Counted from the stretch's first letter, positions 7,750-15,792 are shown. The stretch: 18,085 bases of DNA from UMGS1225 sp034086705 (GCA_034086705.1 JAXDZV010000034.1:1-18085); one strand, 5' to 3'. The notes: a model not told the origin generated them from the sequence alone. Program-made: numbers and translations.

Positions 7750-8694
7750 TCAGCGTTGCCCTTTGTCATAAGGGATTCCTTCTGCCTTGGGGGCGCGTGA
7801 TTTTTTGGAAGCAAATGCAAGGACAAGCAGTGAAATAATATACGGCATCATGCTGTATACCGCACTGCCGATATGCAAATCTGCCAAAAAGGGAATGCCC
7901 GAATACACATTAGATAGCGCACGGCACATACCGAATAACAACGCTGCCAGTGCTATGCGTATCGGTTTCCATTGCCCGAAAATCATGACTGCGAGTGCCA
8001 AAAAGCCAAATCCCATGACGCCCCCTTCAAATTTCCATTCGCTAACGCCTGCAACGATATATGTAATACCCCCCAGGCCGCCTAATGCACCGGAAATGAG
8101 AACCCCGGCATAACGAAGGCGATGCACGGGAATTCCAACACTGTCTGCTGCCTGTGGATGCTCACCGCAAGCCATTAGGCGTAAACCGAAGCGGGTTTTA
8201 TACAGTGTGATGTATGAAGCAATCAAAACGGCAACGGTCAACACGCAAAACCAGTTGGACTCAAAAGAACCAATCTGAAAGACCAGATGTTGTTTGGGCT
8301 CGATATATTTCACAACCGCACTTCCTGAATTTCCGGCGGCGTTGATTGCCTTGATGATGACAACGCTTGCGGCGGTTGCGAGCATGTTCAATGCGGTTCC
8401 AATGATAGTTTGGTCTGCGCGAAAGTGGATACATGCGATTGCAAGCAACAGGGAAAAAAGCATGCCTGTCAGCATAGATGCAAGAACTGCAAGCACGAAA
8501 TACAAATAGCCGGGAGCGGCGGGAGCGCCTTCATATAAAAATCGCATTGCCAAAGAACCGCCCATGGCGCCCATCACCATGATTCCCTCAAGTCCCAGAT
8601 TAATCACACCGGAACGTTCCGAAAAACAGCCGCCCAGAGCAACCAGGAGCAAAACAGAAGCGTACAGCAGCGTATATTGCAGCAGTAAGATCAT
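7750..8694 (-). CDS. nupQ: Nucleoside ABC transporter permease (NupQ/YufQ-like)
   Basis: This is an inner-membrane permease of the branched-chain amino acid/ribose-type family (BPD_transp_2), the second permease of a BMP-type nucleoside importer. The product is 314 residues and mostly hydrophobic, with roughly eight to ten membrane segments. Family landmarks are SGVINLGLEGIMVMGA near the N-terminus and the cytoplasmic ATPase-contacting loop ADSVGIPVHRLRYAGVLISG, followed by GALGGLGGITYI. The C-terminal tail is charged. ATG 8694 overlaps the stop of the preceding permease gene by four bases, which implies translational coupling, and GGAGGGG lies 8 bases before it. Specificity for nucleosides comes from the neighbours (binding lipoprotein, phosphorylases, kinases), not from this protein itself. 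Confidence 0.92.
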   Translation of the reverse strand: MILLLQYTLLYASVLLLVALGGCFSERSGVINLGLEGIMVMGAMGGSLAMRFLYEGAPAAPGYLYFVLAVLASMLTGMLFSLLLAIACIHFRADQTIIGTALNMLATAASVVIIKAINAAGNSGSAVVKYIEPKQHLVFQIGSFESNWFCVLTVAVLIASYITLYKTRFGLRLMACGEHPQAADSVGIPVHRLRYAGVLISGALGGLGGITYIVAGVSEWKFEGGVMGFGFLALAVMIFGQWKPIRIALAALLFGMCRALSNVYSGIPFLADLHIGSAVYSMMPYIISLLVLAFASKKSRAPKAEGIPYDKGQR

Positions 8695-9824
8695 GTGTTG
8701 TCCCCTCCTTTGCGTTGTTTGGTTTTATCCGGCAGGGATGATTTTTCTGTTTTTTGCAGGACATGATTGAGCAAGTGCTTTGTGAAAAGGACAAAGCCGC
8801 ACAGATAAATAATAATGGCGGAAATTAATTGCGATATTTCAGCACTGTACAGGTTTGTATCCACATGCATACCACCGTCCGTAATATGCTGGATAAAAAA
8901 CGAGGAAAAAATGACACCTATGGGATGCAGCCCACCTAGGAAAGCGGCGGCAATGCCGTTAAATCCCATGCCGGGCACGGAAGAACTACTGCAAGACCAT
9001 TGCTCCATTCCTGTCAGATAGAACAGGCCGGCACCGGTTGCAGCTAGTGCTCCGCCGAGCGCCAAAGCAACGATAGTGTTCCACTTTTCCGGCATACCGG
9101 CGTATTTCGCCGCGTGTTTGTTCAATCCGGTTGTTTTAAGTTCATACCCAAAGCGTGTCTTTTCCAAAACGATCCATATGATAACGGCAAGCAGGATAGC
9201 AAGAGGTATGGCAATCGTGACATATTTGTTTTGGTTAAACCAGTGTTCCAATCCGAACGACGGCAGCGTCGCCTTATTTGCAATGCGAAGTGTGTAAGGG
9301 CTTGTTGGCTCTTTCACTGTAGTCAGTAGCAAATTTACGCAATATAAACTAATCCAGTTTAGCATAATTCCACTGATAACTTCATTGACATTGCAAAATG
9401 CTTTCAAAAGCCCACTAATTGCTCCGAGCAGCATGCCTGCCAGCAATCCCAGTAAAAGACATGCCCACCATGGCAAGCCGAGTTTGAGCGCGGCATACAG
9501 AGACATGCCGATTCCCGCGCAGTATTGTCCGGCTGCGCCGATATTGAACAGGCCAACCTTATAGCAAAATAAAATCGACAAAGCACATAGAATCAGTGGT
9601 GCGGTTTTGACAAGTGTATTTCCTAAATTTTTCAAAATCAATGCGTTTTTGGAATATCCAAGAAAGTTTTTGATTAAATCAAGAATGCTCTGCCAGGCGC
9701 CGCTGGGATTGATGCAAAGCAACACGATATATCCAGCAAGAAGACCGAGCAAAATGCAAAGCAGAGAAGCGATGACGGATTGTATACCATCATGGTAAAT
9801 CAATTTACGCAGTATACGTTTCAT
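8691..9824 (-). CDS. nupP: Nucleoside ABC transporter permease (NupP/YufP-like)
   Basis: This is the first membrane permease of the BMP/Nup-type nucleoside importer and should form a heterodimer with the next gene's product. The product is 377 residues, longer than its partner, as usual for NupP-like proteins. A first membrane segment lies at about residues 18-37, followed by many hydrophobic helices. Landmarks are the GLFNIGAAGQYCAGIG block, the VISGIMLNWISLYCVN helix, and the coupling loop with GLNKHAAKYAGMP. The tail is hydrophilic and charged (EKSSLPDKTKQRKGG). ATG 9824 overlaps the ATPase gene stop by four bases, and its GGAGG site lies inside the end of that gene. Both overlaps show that the ATPase and permeases are made together. 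Confidence 0.92.
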   Translation of the reverse strand: MKRILRKLIYHDGIQSVIASLLCILLGLLAGYIVLLCINPSGAWQSILDLIKNFLGYSKNALILKNLGNTLVKTAPLILCALSILFCYKVGLFNIGAAGQYCAGIGMSLYAALKLGLPWWACLLLGLLAGMLLGAISGLLKAFCNVNEVISGIMLNWISLYCVNLLLTTVKEPTSPYTLRIANKATLPSFGLEHWFNQNKYVTIAIPLAILLAVIIWIVLEKTRFGYELKTTGLNKHAAKYAGMPEKWNTIVALALGGALAATGAGLFYLTGMEQWSCSSSSVPGMGFNGIAAAFLGGLHPIGVIFSSFFIQHITDGGMHVDTNLYSAEISQLISAIIIYLCGFVLFTKHLLNHVLQKTEKSSLPDKTKQRKGGDNT

Positions 9825-11356
9825 TCCGCTTTCCTCCTTTTTGCACCTGACATGTAAAGGCCGAGCTCTTCAGGTGTTGTTGTTTCCGGGACTAATTCAC
9901 CAACAATCTCTCCCTCATACATGACGAGGATCCGATCTGCAACGCTGAGTACCTCGTCCAGTTCTAAGGAGACAAGCAAAACCGCTTTCCCTGCGTCTCG
10001 CTGTGCAACCAACTGTTTATGAATGCCTTCAATTGCGCCAACATCCAATCCACGCGTTGGTTGTACGGCAACAAGCAAGGCGGGATCTCTGTCTAGTTCT
10101 CTTGCAACGATGGCTTTTTGTTGATTGCCGCCGGACATGGAACGTACCAAAGTTTGCGCCCCTTGCGTGGTTCGCACATCATAGGCATTGATGAGACGTT
10201 CAGCATAGGCGCGTATATTTTTCTTCTTTAAAAACCCGGTAGATGAACAAAACTGGGGCTCGTAATAGCGCTGCAGAACCATATTATTTGCAAGGCTGGC
10301 GTCCAGGACCAAACCGTGCTTATGACGGTCTTCCGGAATGTGGCTTAAATGTAAACGGTTTCTTTTACGAACAGAGGCGTGCGAGATATCCGAACCGCAC
10401 AGTGTGATCTTACCGTTTTTGATTTTTTCCAGCCCTGTTAAACCTAAAACCAGCTCTGTTTGCCCGTTTCCGTCAATTCCTGCAATGCAAACAATTTCTC
10501 CCTTGCGAACAGAAAAGCTGACATCGTGTACGCTATCCTTTTTACCGGAACGACTGGGCATGGTCAAATGCGCAACGCGCAGAACCTCTTCGCCGGGGTG
10601 TGCCGTTTTTTTGGCAACCTGGAAGAAAACATCTCTCCCAACCATCATTTTTGAGAGATCTTCTTTGCAGGTTTGGTCTATTGAAACGGTACCGACCATC
10701 TTGCCCTTTCGCAGTACCGTACAACGATCTGCCACAGCCATGATTTCATTAAGTTTATGAGAGATGAAAAGGATGGATTTTCCCTCTGCTGCAAGGTTTT
10801 TCATGATGTGCAGCAGATCTTCAATCTCCTGTGGGGTAAGAACGGCGGTCGGTTCGTCAAAAATTAAGATCTCATTGTCTCTATATAGCATTTTCAATAT
10901 TTCCGTGCGCTGTTGCATACCGACGGTGATGTTTTCAACCAGTGCATCCGGATCTATCGTAAGCCCATATCGTGCAGAAAGCGCCATAACTTCTTGCCTT
11001 GCACGTGCTTTTCGTAAAAAGCCTGCCGTGTGCGGTTCAACACCAAGCATGATATTATCTAACACGGAAAAGCACTCTACCAGCTTGAAATGTTGATGTA
11101 CCATGCCGATACCGAGTGCATTGGCATCGTTTGGATTGTTGATTTGCACCGGCTTGCCATCTTTGCGGATTTCTCCGGCATCTGCTTGATATAAGCCGAA
11201 CAGAATACTCATCAGTGTGGATTTTCCGGCACCGTTTTCACCGAGCAGTGCGTGTATTTCGCCCTTCTTCAGCTGTAGGGAAATATCGTCATTGGCGACT
11301 TTGCGAGAAAAGCGTTTGGTGATATGCAGCATTTCAATGGCATATGTTTGTTCCAT
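9821..11356 (-). CDS. nupO: Nucleoside ABC transporter ATP-binding protein, double NBD (NupO/YufO-like)
   Basis: This is the cytoplasmic ATPase that drives the nucleoside importer. The product is 511 residues with two fused nucleotide-binding domains. The first has Walker A GENGAGKS (39-46), a signature region reading TVGMQQR, and Walker B ILIFDEPTAVLTPQE. The second has a degenerate Walker A (GIDGNGQTE, no lysine), a canonical MSGGNQQK signature, and LLVAVQPTRGLDVGA. Such asymmetry is normal for this sugar/nucleoside ATPase family and means only one site is probably fully catalytic. It starts at ATG 11354-11356 with an AAAGGG-type site about 10 bases upstream. It is separated from the lipoprotein gene by 176 bases containing a strong terminator, and overlaps the next permease by four bases. 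Confidence 0.93.
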   Translation of the reverse strand: MEQTYAIEMLHITKRFSRKVANDDISLQLKKGEIHALLGENGAGKSTLMSILFGLYQADAGEIRKDGKPVQINNPNDANALGIGMVHQHFKLVECFSVLDNIMLGVEPHTAGFLRKARARQEVMALSARYGLTIDPDALVENITVGMQQRTEILKMLYRDNEILIFDEPTAVLTPQEIEDLLHIMKNLAAEGKSILFISHKLNEIMAVADRCTVLRKGKMVGTVSIDQTCKEDLSKMMVGRDVFFQVAKKTAHPGEEVLRVAHLTMPSRSGKKDSVHDVSFSVRKGEIVCIAGIDGNGQTELVLGLTGLEKIKNGKITLCGSDISHASVRKRNRLHLSHIPEDRHKHGLVLDASLANNMVLQRYYEPQFCSSTGFLKKKNIRAYAERLINAYDVRTTQGAQTLVRSMSGGNQQKAIVARELDRDPALLVAVQPTRGLDVGAIEGIHKQLVAQRDAGKAVLLVSLELDEVLSVADRILVMYEGEIVGELVPETTTPEELGLYMSGAKRRKAE

Positions 11357-11396
11357 ATGTTGTCTGCCCTTTCGTTGATTTGTACCAGAAGGAAAT

Positions 11397-11415
11397 TGCC
11401 TGCGTATTACAGGCA
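11397..11415 (-). other. Small hairpin in nupO leader
   Basis: TGCCTG (11397-11402) and CAGGCA (11410-11415) pair perfectly over a 7-base loop. It lies between the terminator at 11422-11453 and the nupO start. On the transcript it comes after the terminator's U-run, so it may mark the 5' end of readthrough or processed mRNA. Its role is unknown. Confidence 0.35.
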
Positions 11416-11421
11416 GATGCT

Positions 11422-11453
11422 AAAAAAGCGGGGGCGCCCAAGAGGACACCCCC
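11422..11453 (-). terminator. Strong intrinsic terminator/attenuator between lipoprotein gene and nupO
   Basis: Read leftward, the stem GGGGGTGTCC/GGGCGCCCCC (positions 11444-11453 and 11430-11439, two G-T pairs, loop TCTT) is followed by GC and six T's (11427-11422). This is a textbook Rho-independent terminator. It lies after the lipoprotein gene but before the ABC ATPase gene of the same transporter. Partial readthrough would give much more binding protein than membrane complex, as is common for ABC importers. Confidence 0.9.
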
Positions 11454-11495
11454 ACACCATATTGCCGTTATGCTCATGTCTGGTGCGAAGATTTT

Positions 11496-11515
11496 TCAGG
11501 TGCAAAAGCGCCTGA
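11496..11515 (-). other. Hairpin just after the lipoprotein gene
   Basis: CAGGTGC (11497-11503) pairs with GCGCCTG (11508-11514) around AAAA, with one extra T-A pair (11496-11515). Read leftward it begins 17 bases after the lipoprotein stop and is followed by A's rather than T's. It is therefore more likely a 3'-end stabilising stem than a terminator. Confidence 0.4.
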
Positions 11516-11532
11516 CACAAGGACAGAAATGC

Positions 11533-12732
11533 TTATTTAATCTTCCCCTGATCGCTGAGCGTGGTATTGGAGACAGTAGGCATTGTGGCGATGTCATCGG
11601 AAACTTGAATTTTGCCACCGAGCATCTCTTTTACCAAAGCCTTATAATCTTCCTGTGTGAACTTTCCTTCAGTCCACTGCGTGGACTCAAGCGGCAGCTG
11701 CACGTAGTTCTTTGTAACATCCTCACCGACCAAGCCGAGAGTTGCAATCTTTCCGGCATAAGCAGGCCAGTTGCCGTTGTCGATTACATCGGTCAGGGTG
11801 TCATAAGTTGCGGGATACAAACCTTTCATAGCAGAGGTAACAGTAATGCCATCACCGTAGTCTTTGTCAATGATAGCTTTTTGGTCAACATCGACCCCGA
11901 TGATCTTTCCGCCAGTCTTCTTTGCGGCTTCCGCTGCGGAAGTGTAGATGCCGCCGCCGCAGGCAAACACAATCTCAGTGCCGCCTTTGTACCAGGTATC
12001 CATTACTGCAGTAATGTCCGGATCTCCCTGGAATTTTCCGCCGTAGACATAGTTCATATCAATTTGGATATTCAATTCCTTGGCAGCTGCATCTGCGCCC
12101 TGCACAAAACCATAACCGTAGCGAATTACTGCGGGAACTGCCATACCGCCTAAAAAGCCGAGCTTGGTGTAGCCGAGCTTTACGGCTGCGTAGCCAGCCA
12201 TATAACCGGGCAACTCTTCACGATAGATCGCGCTGTATACGTTGGACATATCGACGTATTTATCAAACTCCCAGTTGTCCGGATTGTAGTCGTACGACTC
12301 GCCTTTTGCCGTAACGCCGGCTTCCAGGAAGTCTCCTTTTCCAACATCCAGCGCGATAAACTTTACGTCTTTATACTGCGGTGCTGCTTCGACAATTGCA
12401 CCGGCAAAGGCGTAACCAGGCAAAACAAGCACATTATAGCCTTCATCGATCGCGGATTCGATCATACTGACACGGTCTGCTGTTGTGTCGCCGACTGGCT
12501 TGAAATACTTGAAAGCAATCTGTTTGGCGTCACAATAAGCCTTGCATGCTTCATAGGTTGTTTGGTTAAAGGACTGGTCCGTGATATCACCATAGTCCGT
12601 AACCATTGCAACTTTGTAAGTTACTGCGGGCTTGTCCGTATCTGTTGTTTGTCCACCAGACGGTTTGCATGCCGCAAGGCACATTGTGCACAGCATCAGG
12701 CATGCGAGGATCAGAGCAAGAAACTTTTTCAT
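11533..12732 (-). CDS. BMP-family nucleoside-binding lipoprotein (ABC transporter substrate-binding protein)
   Basis: This is the extracellular membrane-anchored receptor that captures nucleosides for the ABC importer encoded just downstream (BmpA/PnrA/NupN family). The product is 399 residues. The N-terminus is a lipoprotein signal: MKK, a hydrophobic core, and lipobox LAAC with acylated Cys22, followed by a polar linker. The binding domain begins with VAMVTDYGDITDQSFNQ (about 41-57). It continues with LGFLGGMAVPAVIRYGYGF and the IVFACGGGIYTSA segment, the classic Bmp pattern. ATG 12732 is chosen because GGAGGA (12742-12747) lies 9 bases upstream and the signal peptide starts there. An in-frame upstream ATG at 12870 would add 46 residues across the promoter and is rejected. 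It has its own consensus promoter and a strong terminator behind it. Confidence 0.95.
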   Translation of the reverse strand: MKKFLALILACLMLCTMCLAACKPSGGQTTDTDKPAVTYKVAMVTDYGDITDQSFNQTTYEACKAYCDAKQIAFKYFKPVGDTTADRVSMIESAIDEGYNVLVLPGYAFAGAIVEAAPQYKDVKFIALDVGKGDFLEAGVTAKGESYDYNPDNWEFDKYVDMSNVYSAIYREELPGYMAGYAAVKLGYTKLGFLGGMAVPAVIRYGYGFVQGADAAAKELNIQIDMNYVYGGKFQGDPDITAVMDTWYKGGTEIVFACGGGIYTSAAEAAKKTGGKIIGVDVDQKAIIDKDYGDGITVTSAMKGLYPATYDTLTDVIDNGNWPAYAGKIATLGLVGEDVTKNYVQLPLESTQWTEGKFTQEDYKALVKEMLGGKIQVSDDIATMPTVSNTTLSDQGKIK

Positions 12733-12781
12733 ACGCGGAAATCCTCCATCATTTTTTTGTGATACCGATTGAGCTAAGACC

Positions 12782-12809
12782 ATTATAACGCGGATTTGCA
12801 AATTGTCAA
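12782..12809 (-). promoter_or_regulatory. Consensus sigma-A promoter of the nucleoside-binding lipoprotein gene
   Basis: Read leftward, TTGACA (12809-12804) and TATAAT (12787-12782) both match consensus exactly, with a 16-bp spacer. Transcription should start near 12775, leaving a leader of about 43 bases. That is too short for a riboswitch, and I saw no operator-like palindrome inside the spacer. It lies between deoD and the lipoprotein gene, so the transporter can be made independently of the upstream tdk-deoC-deoD genes. Confidence 0.9.
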
Positions 12810-12866
12810 CTATTTTTGTGAAAAATGTATTTATTCTTAAAATACAGCACCATATATTGTGCAAAA

Positions 12867-13616
12867 TCAATAAAAATCAGGAGACTGTGTTTCGCAGGCA
12901 ACTGCCGTGTCAAGCGCTACTTCGATCATATCAGTGAAAGTGGTCTGTCTTGCCTGTGCATCCAAAGCCTCACCGGTGAAAATGTGATCGGAAATCGTAC
13001 AGATGGCCAATGCTCTTTTTTGCGTATGGGCAGCGTTCATATACAGTGCTGCTGCCTCCATTTCCACGGCCAGTACACCCATACGGCGGTATGCCTCATT
13101 AGCGTTTTCGCGTGCGTTATAAAAAGCATCGGAAGAAACAATATTACCAATATGGGTTGGCAAAGCACGTGCTTTGCATATTGCCGCCGCAGTTTGCAAA
13201 AGAGAATAGGAGCAGATAGGTGCATACGTGCCCGGAAAGGCAAACTGCGCTGCATATGCAGAATCCGTGCAGGCGCCCATGCCTAAAATCAGATCACGCA
13301 GTTTTACATGCTGCGCAAGGGCACCGGCAGACCCGACGCGGATGATGTTCTCAACGCCGAAAAAGCGATACAGTTCATTTGAGTAGATGCCGATAGAGGG
13401 CATTCCCATTCCGCTTGCCATCACACTGACGCGGACACCGCGGTAGGTGCCCGTATAGCCCTCTACGCCGCGCACATTATTTACCTGCACGGCGCTTTCC
13501 AAAAAGTTTTCTGCAATATAGCGGCTACGTAGCGGATCGCCCGGCATCAAAACGGTTTTTGCGAAATCTTCAGGCTTTGCCTGAATATGCGGAGTTGGAT
13601 ACGGTAACTTCGTCAT
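12867..13616 (-). CDS. deoD: Purine-nucleoside phosphorylase (DeoD type)
   Basis: This enzyme cleaves (deoxy)purine nucleosides with phosphate to the base and (deoxy)ribose 1-phosphate in the cytoplasm. The product is 249 residues, close to other hexameric DeoD proteins. Visible blocks are TPHI (8-11), the phosphate-binding MPGDPLR (24-30), RVGSAGAL (93-100), VEMEAAAL (184-191), and TISDHI with the catalytic Asp210 that protonates the purine. This Asp and the overall pattern separate it from uridine phosphorylase, a relative. ATG 13616 is chosen because AAAGGA lies 9 bases upstream. A TTG at 13622 is in frame but only 3 bases from that site. It follows deoC by 40 bases and precedes the lipoprotein promoter. 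Confidence 0.93.
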   Translation of the reverse strand: MTKLPYPTPHIQAKPEDFAKTVLMPGDPLRSRYIAENFLESAVQVNNVRGVEGYTGTYRGVRVSVMASGMGMPSIGIYSNELYRFFGVENIIRVGSAGALAQHVKLRDLILGMGACTDSAYAAQFAFPGTYAPICSYSLLQTAAAICKARALPTHIGNIVSSDAFYNARENANEAYRRMGVLAVEMEAAALYMNAAHTQKRALAICTISDHIFTGEALDAQARQTTFTDMIEVALDTAVACETQSPDFY

Positions 13617-13656
13617 AGCCAATCATCCTTTCCAGATTGATTTAAGGGAATATTTT

Positions 13657-14310
13657 TCATAGGTTTTCTTTCGCAATGGCAACCAGACGGCTAGTTCCAA
13701 GTCGTTCTGCGCCCAGTTTGAGGAAGAGTTGCGCGTCCTGTATCGTTGCAATGCCGCCTGCCGCCTTGATTTTCACATGGGGGGCAACATGTTCCGCAAA
13801 CAGGGAGATATCAGCAGCAGTTGCACCTCCACCGGCAAAGCCGGTAGAGGTTTTAATGTAATCCGCGCCGGAATCGGATACAATACGGCAAGCACGGATT
13901 TTTTCTTCCTGTGTGAGCAGACAGGTTTCTACAATGACTTTTAAAATCACTTTAGTACAGACCTGCTTAACTGCACGGATCTGCTCTAAAACGAATGCAT
14001 CCGCACCTGCACGAAGTGCACCAATGTCAATGACCATATCGATTTCCGATGCTCCGTTGACGATTGCCTCTCGTGCTTCAAAACATTTTGAAGCGCTTGT
14101 AGTGTAGCCGTTTGGAAACCCAATAACTGTACAAAGCGGTATTTTACCATGCACATAGTCCGCTGCCTGCTTGATGTAGCAGGGGGGAATGCATACACTG
14201 GCACAGTGAAAGCGGATACCGTCATCACACACTTGTTGTATGTCGGAAAAAGTTGCGGTTTGCTTTAAAAGCGTATGGTCGACACGGGCAAGAATTTCCG
14301 TAAGTTCCAT
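13657..14310 (-). CDS. deoC: Deoxyribose-phosphate aldolase
   Basis: DeoC splits 2-deoxyribose 5-phosphate into acetaldehyde and glyceraldehyde 3-phosphate, channelling the sugar of deoxynucleosides into glycolysis. The product is 217 residues, the common short bacterial form. The TIM-barrel class I aldolase residues are present. EIDMVIDIG holds Asp91, VILKVIVET holds Lys124, YIKTSTGF holds the Schiff-base Lys153, and IKAAGGI holds the second essential Lys182. ATG 14310 is chosen for the GGAGG at 14317-14321, 6 bases upstream. A start at 14409 would add 33 residues overlapping the end of tdk and lacks family character. It lies 13 bases after tdk and 40 before deoD, so the three are likely one transcript. 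Confidence 0.96.
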   Translation of the reverse strand: MELTEILARVDHTLLKQTATFSDIQQVCDDGIRFHCASVCIPPCYIKQAADYVHGKIPLCTVIGFPNGYTTSASKCFEAREAIVNGASEIDMVIDIGALRAGADAFVLEQIRAVKQVCTKVILKVIVETCLLTQEEKIRACRIVSDSGADYIKTSTGFAGGGATAADISLFAEHVAPHVKIKAAGGIATIQDAQLFLKLGAERLGTSRLVAIAKENL

Positions 14311-14323
14311 GGGGCACCTCCGT

Positions 14324-14917
14324 TTATTTCTGTTTTTCGGTGTTTTGCCGTGTAATGGCTTTTTTATAACAGCTGTGGCACAGTGCGATGTATCGGTCAT
14401 TTCCGCCAAGCAAGACCTGCGAGCCTTCGGTTACAATTTTACCGTGTGCATCCTGTCGTGCATTGACGATGGCTTTTGCACCGCAAGCACAGATTGTTTT
14501 AATTTCCGAAATGGAATCTGCTACCTCAAACAGACGGCGACTGCCCGGGAAGAGTTGTGTGCGGAAGTCTGTACGCAGACCAAAGCATAGCACGGGAATA
14601 TTTTCTGTATCTACAAGTGTGCGAAATGCATCGATTTGGGAGGGGGTGAAGAATTGGCATTCGTCGGCAATAATAACATCTGTCGGCTCGTTGCGCTGCG
14701 CATAGGCGGCAAGGATATCTGTATCGGCTGCTGCGACCCATGCCTGCGCGCATAGGCCAATCCTGGAAGCTACGGCCGTTTTGCCGCAACGGATATCTAC
14801 GGCCGGTTTAATCAGCCATACCTGCATACCACGTTCTTCGTAATTGAACTTTGTGATCAGCGCCTGTGCGCTTTTAGAGCTTCCCATTGCACCGTATTTG
14901 AAATACAGTTTTGCCAT
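14324..14917 (-). CDS. tdk: Thymidine kinase
   Basis: Thymidine kinase makes dTMP from thymidine using ATP. The product is 197 residues, normal for the TK1-like bacterial type. The P-loop reads GAMGSSKS (9-16), with Ser14 where most relatives have Gly. The Walker B/catalytic block is ADECQFF with Glu86 as likely base. The zinc-binding cysteines are Cys143, Cys145, Cys180 and Cys183 around the lasso domain (GSQVLLGGNDRY). ATG 14917 has AGGAGG (14928-14933) 10 bases upstream. It opens the run tdk-deoC-deoD and competes with Pdp for thymidine: Tdk keeps it for DNA, while Pdp and DeoC burn it. The gap to the preceding HAD gene is 41 bases, so that gene may share the transcript. Confidence 0.95.
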   Translation of the reverse strand: MAKLYFKYGAMGSSKSAQALITKFNYEERGMQVWLIKPAVDIRCGKTAVASRIGLCAQAWVAAADTDILAAYAQRNEPTDVIIADECQFFTPSQIDAFRTLVDTENIPVLCFGLRTDFRTQLFPGSRRLFEVADSISEIKTICACGAKAIVNARQDAHGKIVTEGSQVLLGGNDRYIALCHSCYKKAITRQNTEKQK

Positions 14918-14958
14918 CAGGCTCAGACCTCCTTTGTACCGGTTTTTGCAGGGGGCGC

Positions 14959-15792
14959 TCAGACAGCATACGCCAGCAGCCAGCGGCAGACACCGTTTTG
15001 CGTATTGGCAGAACAGAGTTCATCCGCACATGCTTGCAATGCCGGCACAGCGTTTTCAACAGCGATCTTATAATCAGCTGCTGCAAAGAGCGGCAGGTCA
15101 TTTTTGTTATCACCGAATGCAACTATACGTGTAAATCCGCGGCTTTGCGCAAGATATCGAGATGCGCTGTATTTAGACGCAGATGCATCGAAGATTTCCA
15201 AATATTGAAACCCCGGATGATACACATCTTCATAATATTCGTATCGGAGATGCGGTAACGCTTGAATTCTCGGAAGCAGCGGGTCAAGCTTTTGTGCGGT
15301 ATTGGTATAGGTAAAATAGACCACTGCGTGTGTATTTGGAATTTCTGCCGGATCTGAGAGAGGTATAAAACGTTTATGATAGCGTTTTATACGATCTTGC
15401 ATATACGCTGCTGCAATCGGTGTGTCTGTTTTTGTGTAATAGGTACACAGGGTATCGTTTTCAATGGTATGAAAAAATCCATGTATACCACTTTCCTGGC
15501 AAAGCGAAAGCAATGCTGCAAATGCATCTGCGTGCAGATAGTGAACAGCTTCATAACGCTTGGTACGCAAATCAAACAAGCAGCTTCCATTTAGCAAAAT
15601 AACGGGCAACGGCAAAAAAAGCCCATCCAAAATCGGTACGGCACTTGCAGCCGTACGTGCGGTGGCACAGGAAAAGGAAAGGCCCTGGCGAATCAGTTCA
15701 TTCAGACACTGCCTGGAAAAAGGAGAAAGAGAAGCATCGGGCATGAGCAATGTACCATCCAAATCGCTCAGATACAGTGTTTTTTTACGCAT
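14959..15792 (-). CDS. Cof-type HAD-superfamily phosphatase (HAD-IIB)
   Basis: This is a probable cytoplasmic hydrolase acting on small phosphorylated metabolites such as sugar phosphates or nucleotides. The exact substrate cannot be read from sequence. The product is 277 residues, as expected for Cof-like proteins. Motif I is DLDGTLL with the nucleophile Asp10 and acid/base Asp12. CATARTAASA is the motif II region. LNGSCLFD starts the C2 cap domain in the middle, and the final part has VAFGDNKNDLPLF (motif IV, Mg-binding). ATG 15792 has AAAGGAG about 11 bases upstream. It stands between murD and the nucleoside genes. A role in dephosphorylating nucleotides or sugar phosphates for this pathway is possible but is only inferred from position. 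Confidence 0.9.
   Translation of the reverse strand: MRKKTLYLSDLDGTLLMPDASLSPFSRQCLNELIRQGLSFSCATARTAASAVPILDGLFLPLPVILLNGSCLFDLRTKRYEAVHYLHADAFAALLSLCQESGIHGFFHTIENDTLCTYYTKTDTPIAAAYMQDRIKRYHKRFIPLSDPAEIPNTHAVVYFTYTNTAQKLDPLLPRIQALPHLRYEYYEDVYHPGFQYLEIFDASASKYSASRYLAQSRGFTRIVAFGDNKNDLPLFAAADYKIAVENAVPALQACADELCSANTQNGVCRWLLAYAV

Noticed and set aside
11397..11532. The hairpins between the lipoprotein gene and nupO as a small RNA gene
   Set aside because: There is no independent promoter. The structures are explained as the 3' stem and terminator of the upstream gene plus a leader hairpin.
11344..12153. A 269-codon open frame on the plus strand opposite the lipoprotein gene
   Set aside because: It is antisense to a well-supported BMP-family gene, includes the terminator and hairpins, has no ribosome site, and its translation shows no recognisable domain.
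12733..12781. Possible riboswitch upstream of the nucleoside-binding lipoprotein gene
   Set aside because: The predicted leader is only about 43 bases, too short for a known purine or similar aptamer, and I found no aptamer core or alternative terminator in it.
12733..12870. Upstream extension of the lipoprotein gene by 46 codons to an ATG at 12870
   Set aside because: It would run through the consensus promoter and the ribosome site, and would bury the lipoprotein signal peptide inside the protein.
14311..14409. N-terminal extension of deoC by 33 codons
   Set aside because: It overlaps the end of tdk, is not family-like, and the internal ATG at 14310 has a good ribosome site.
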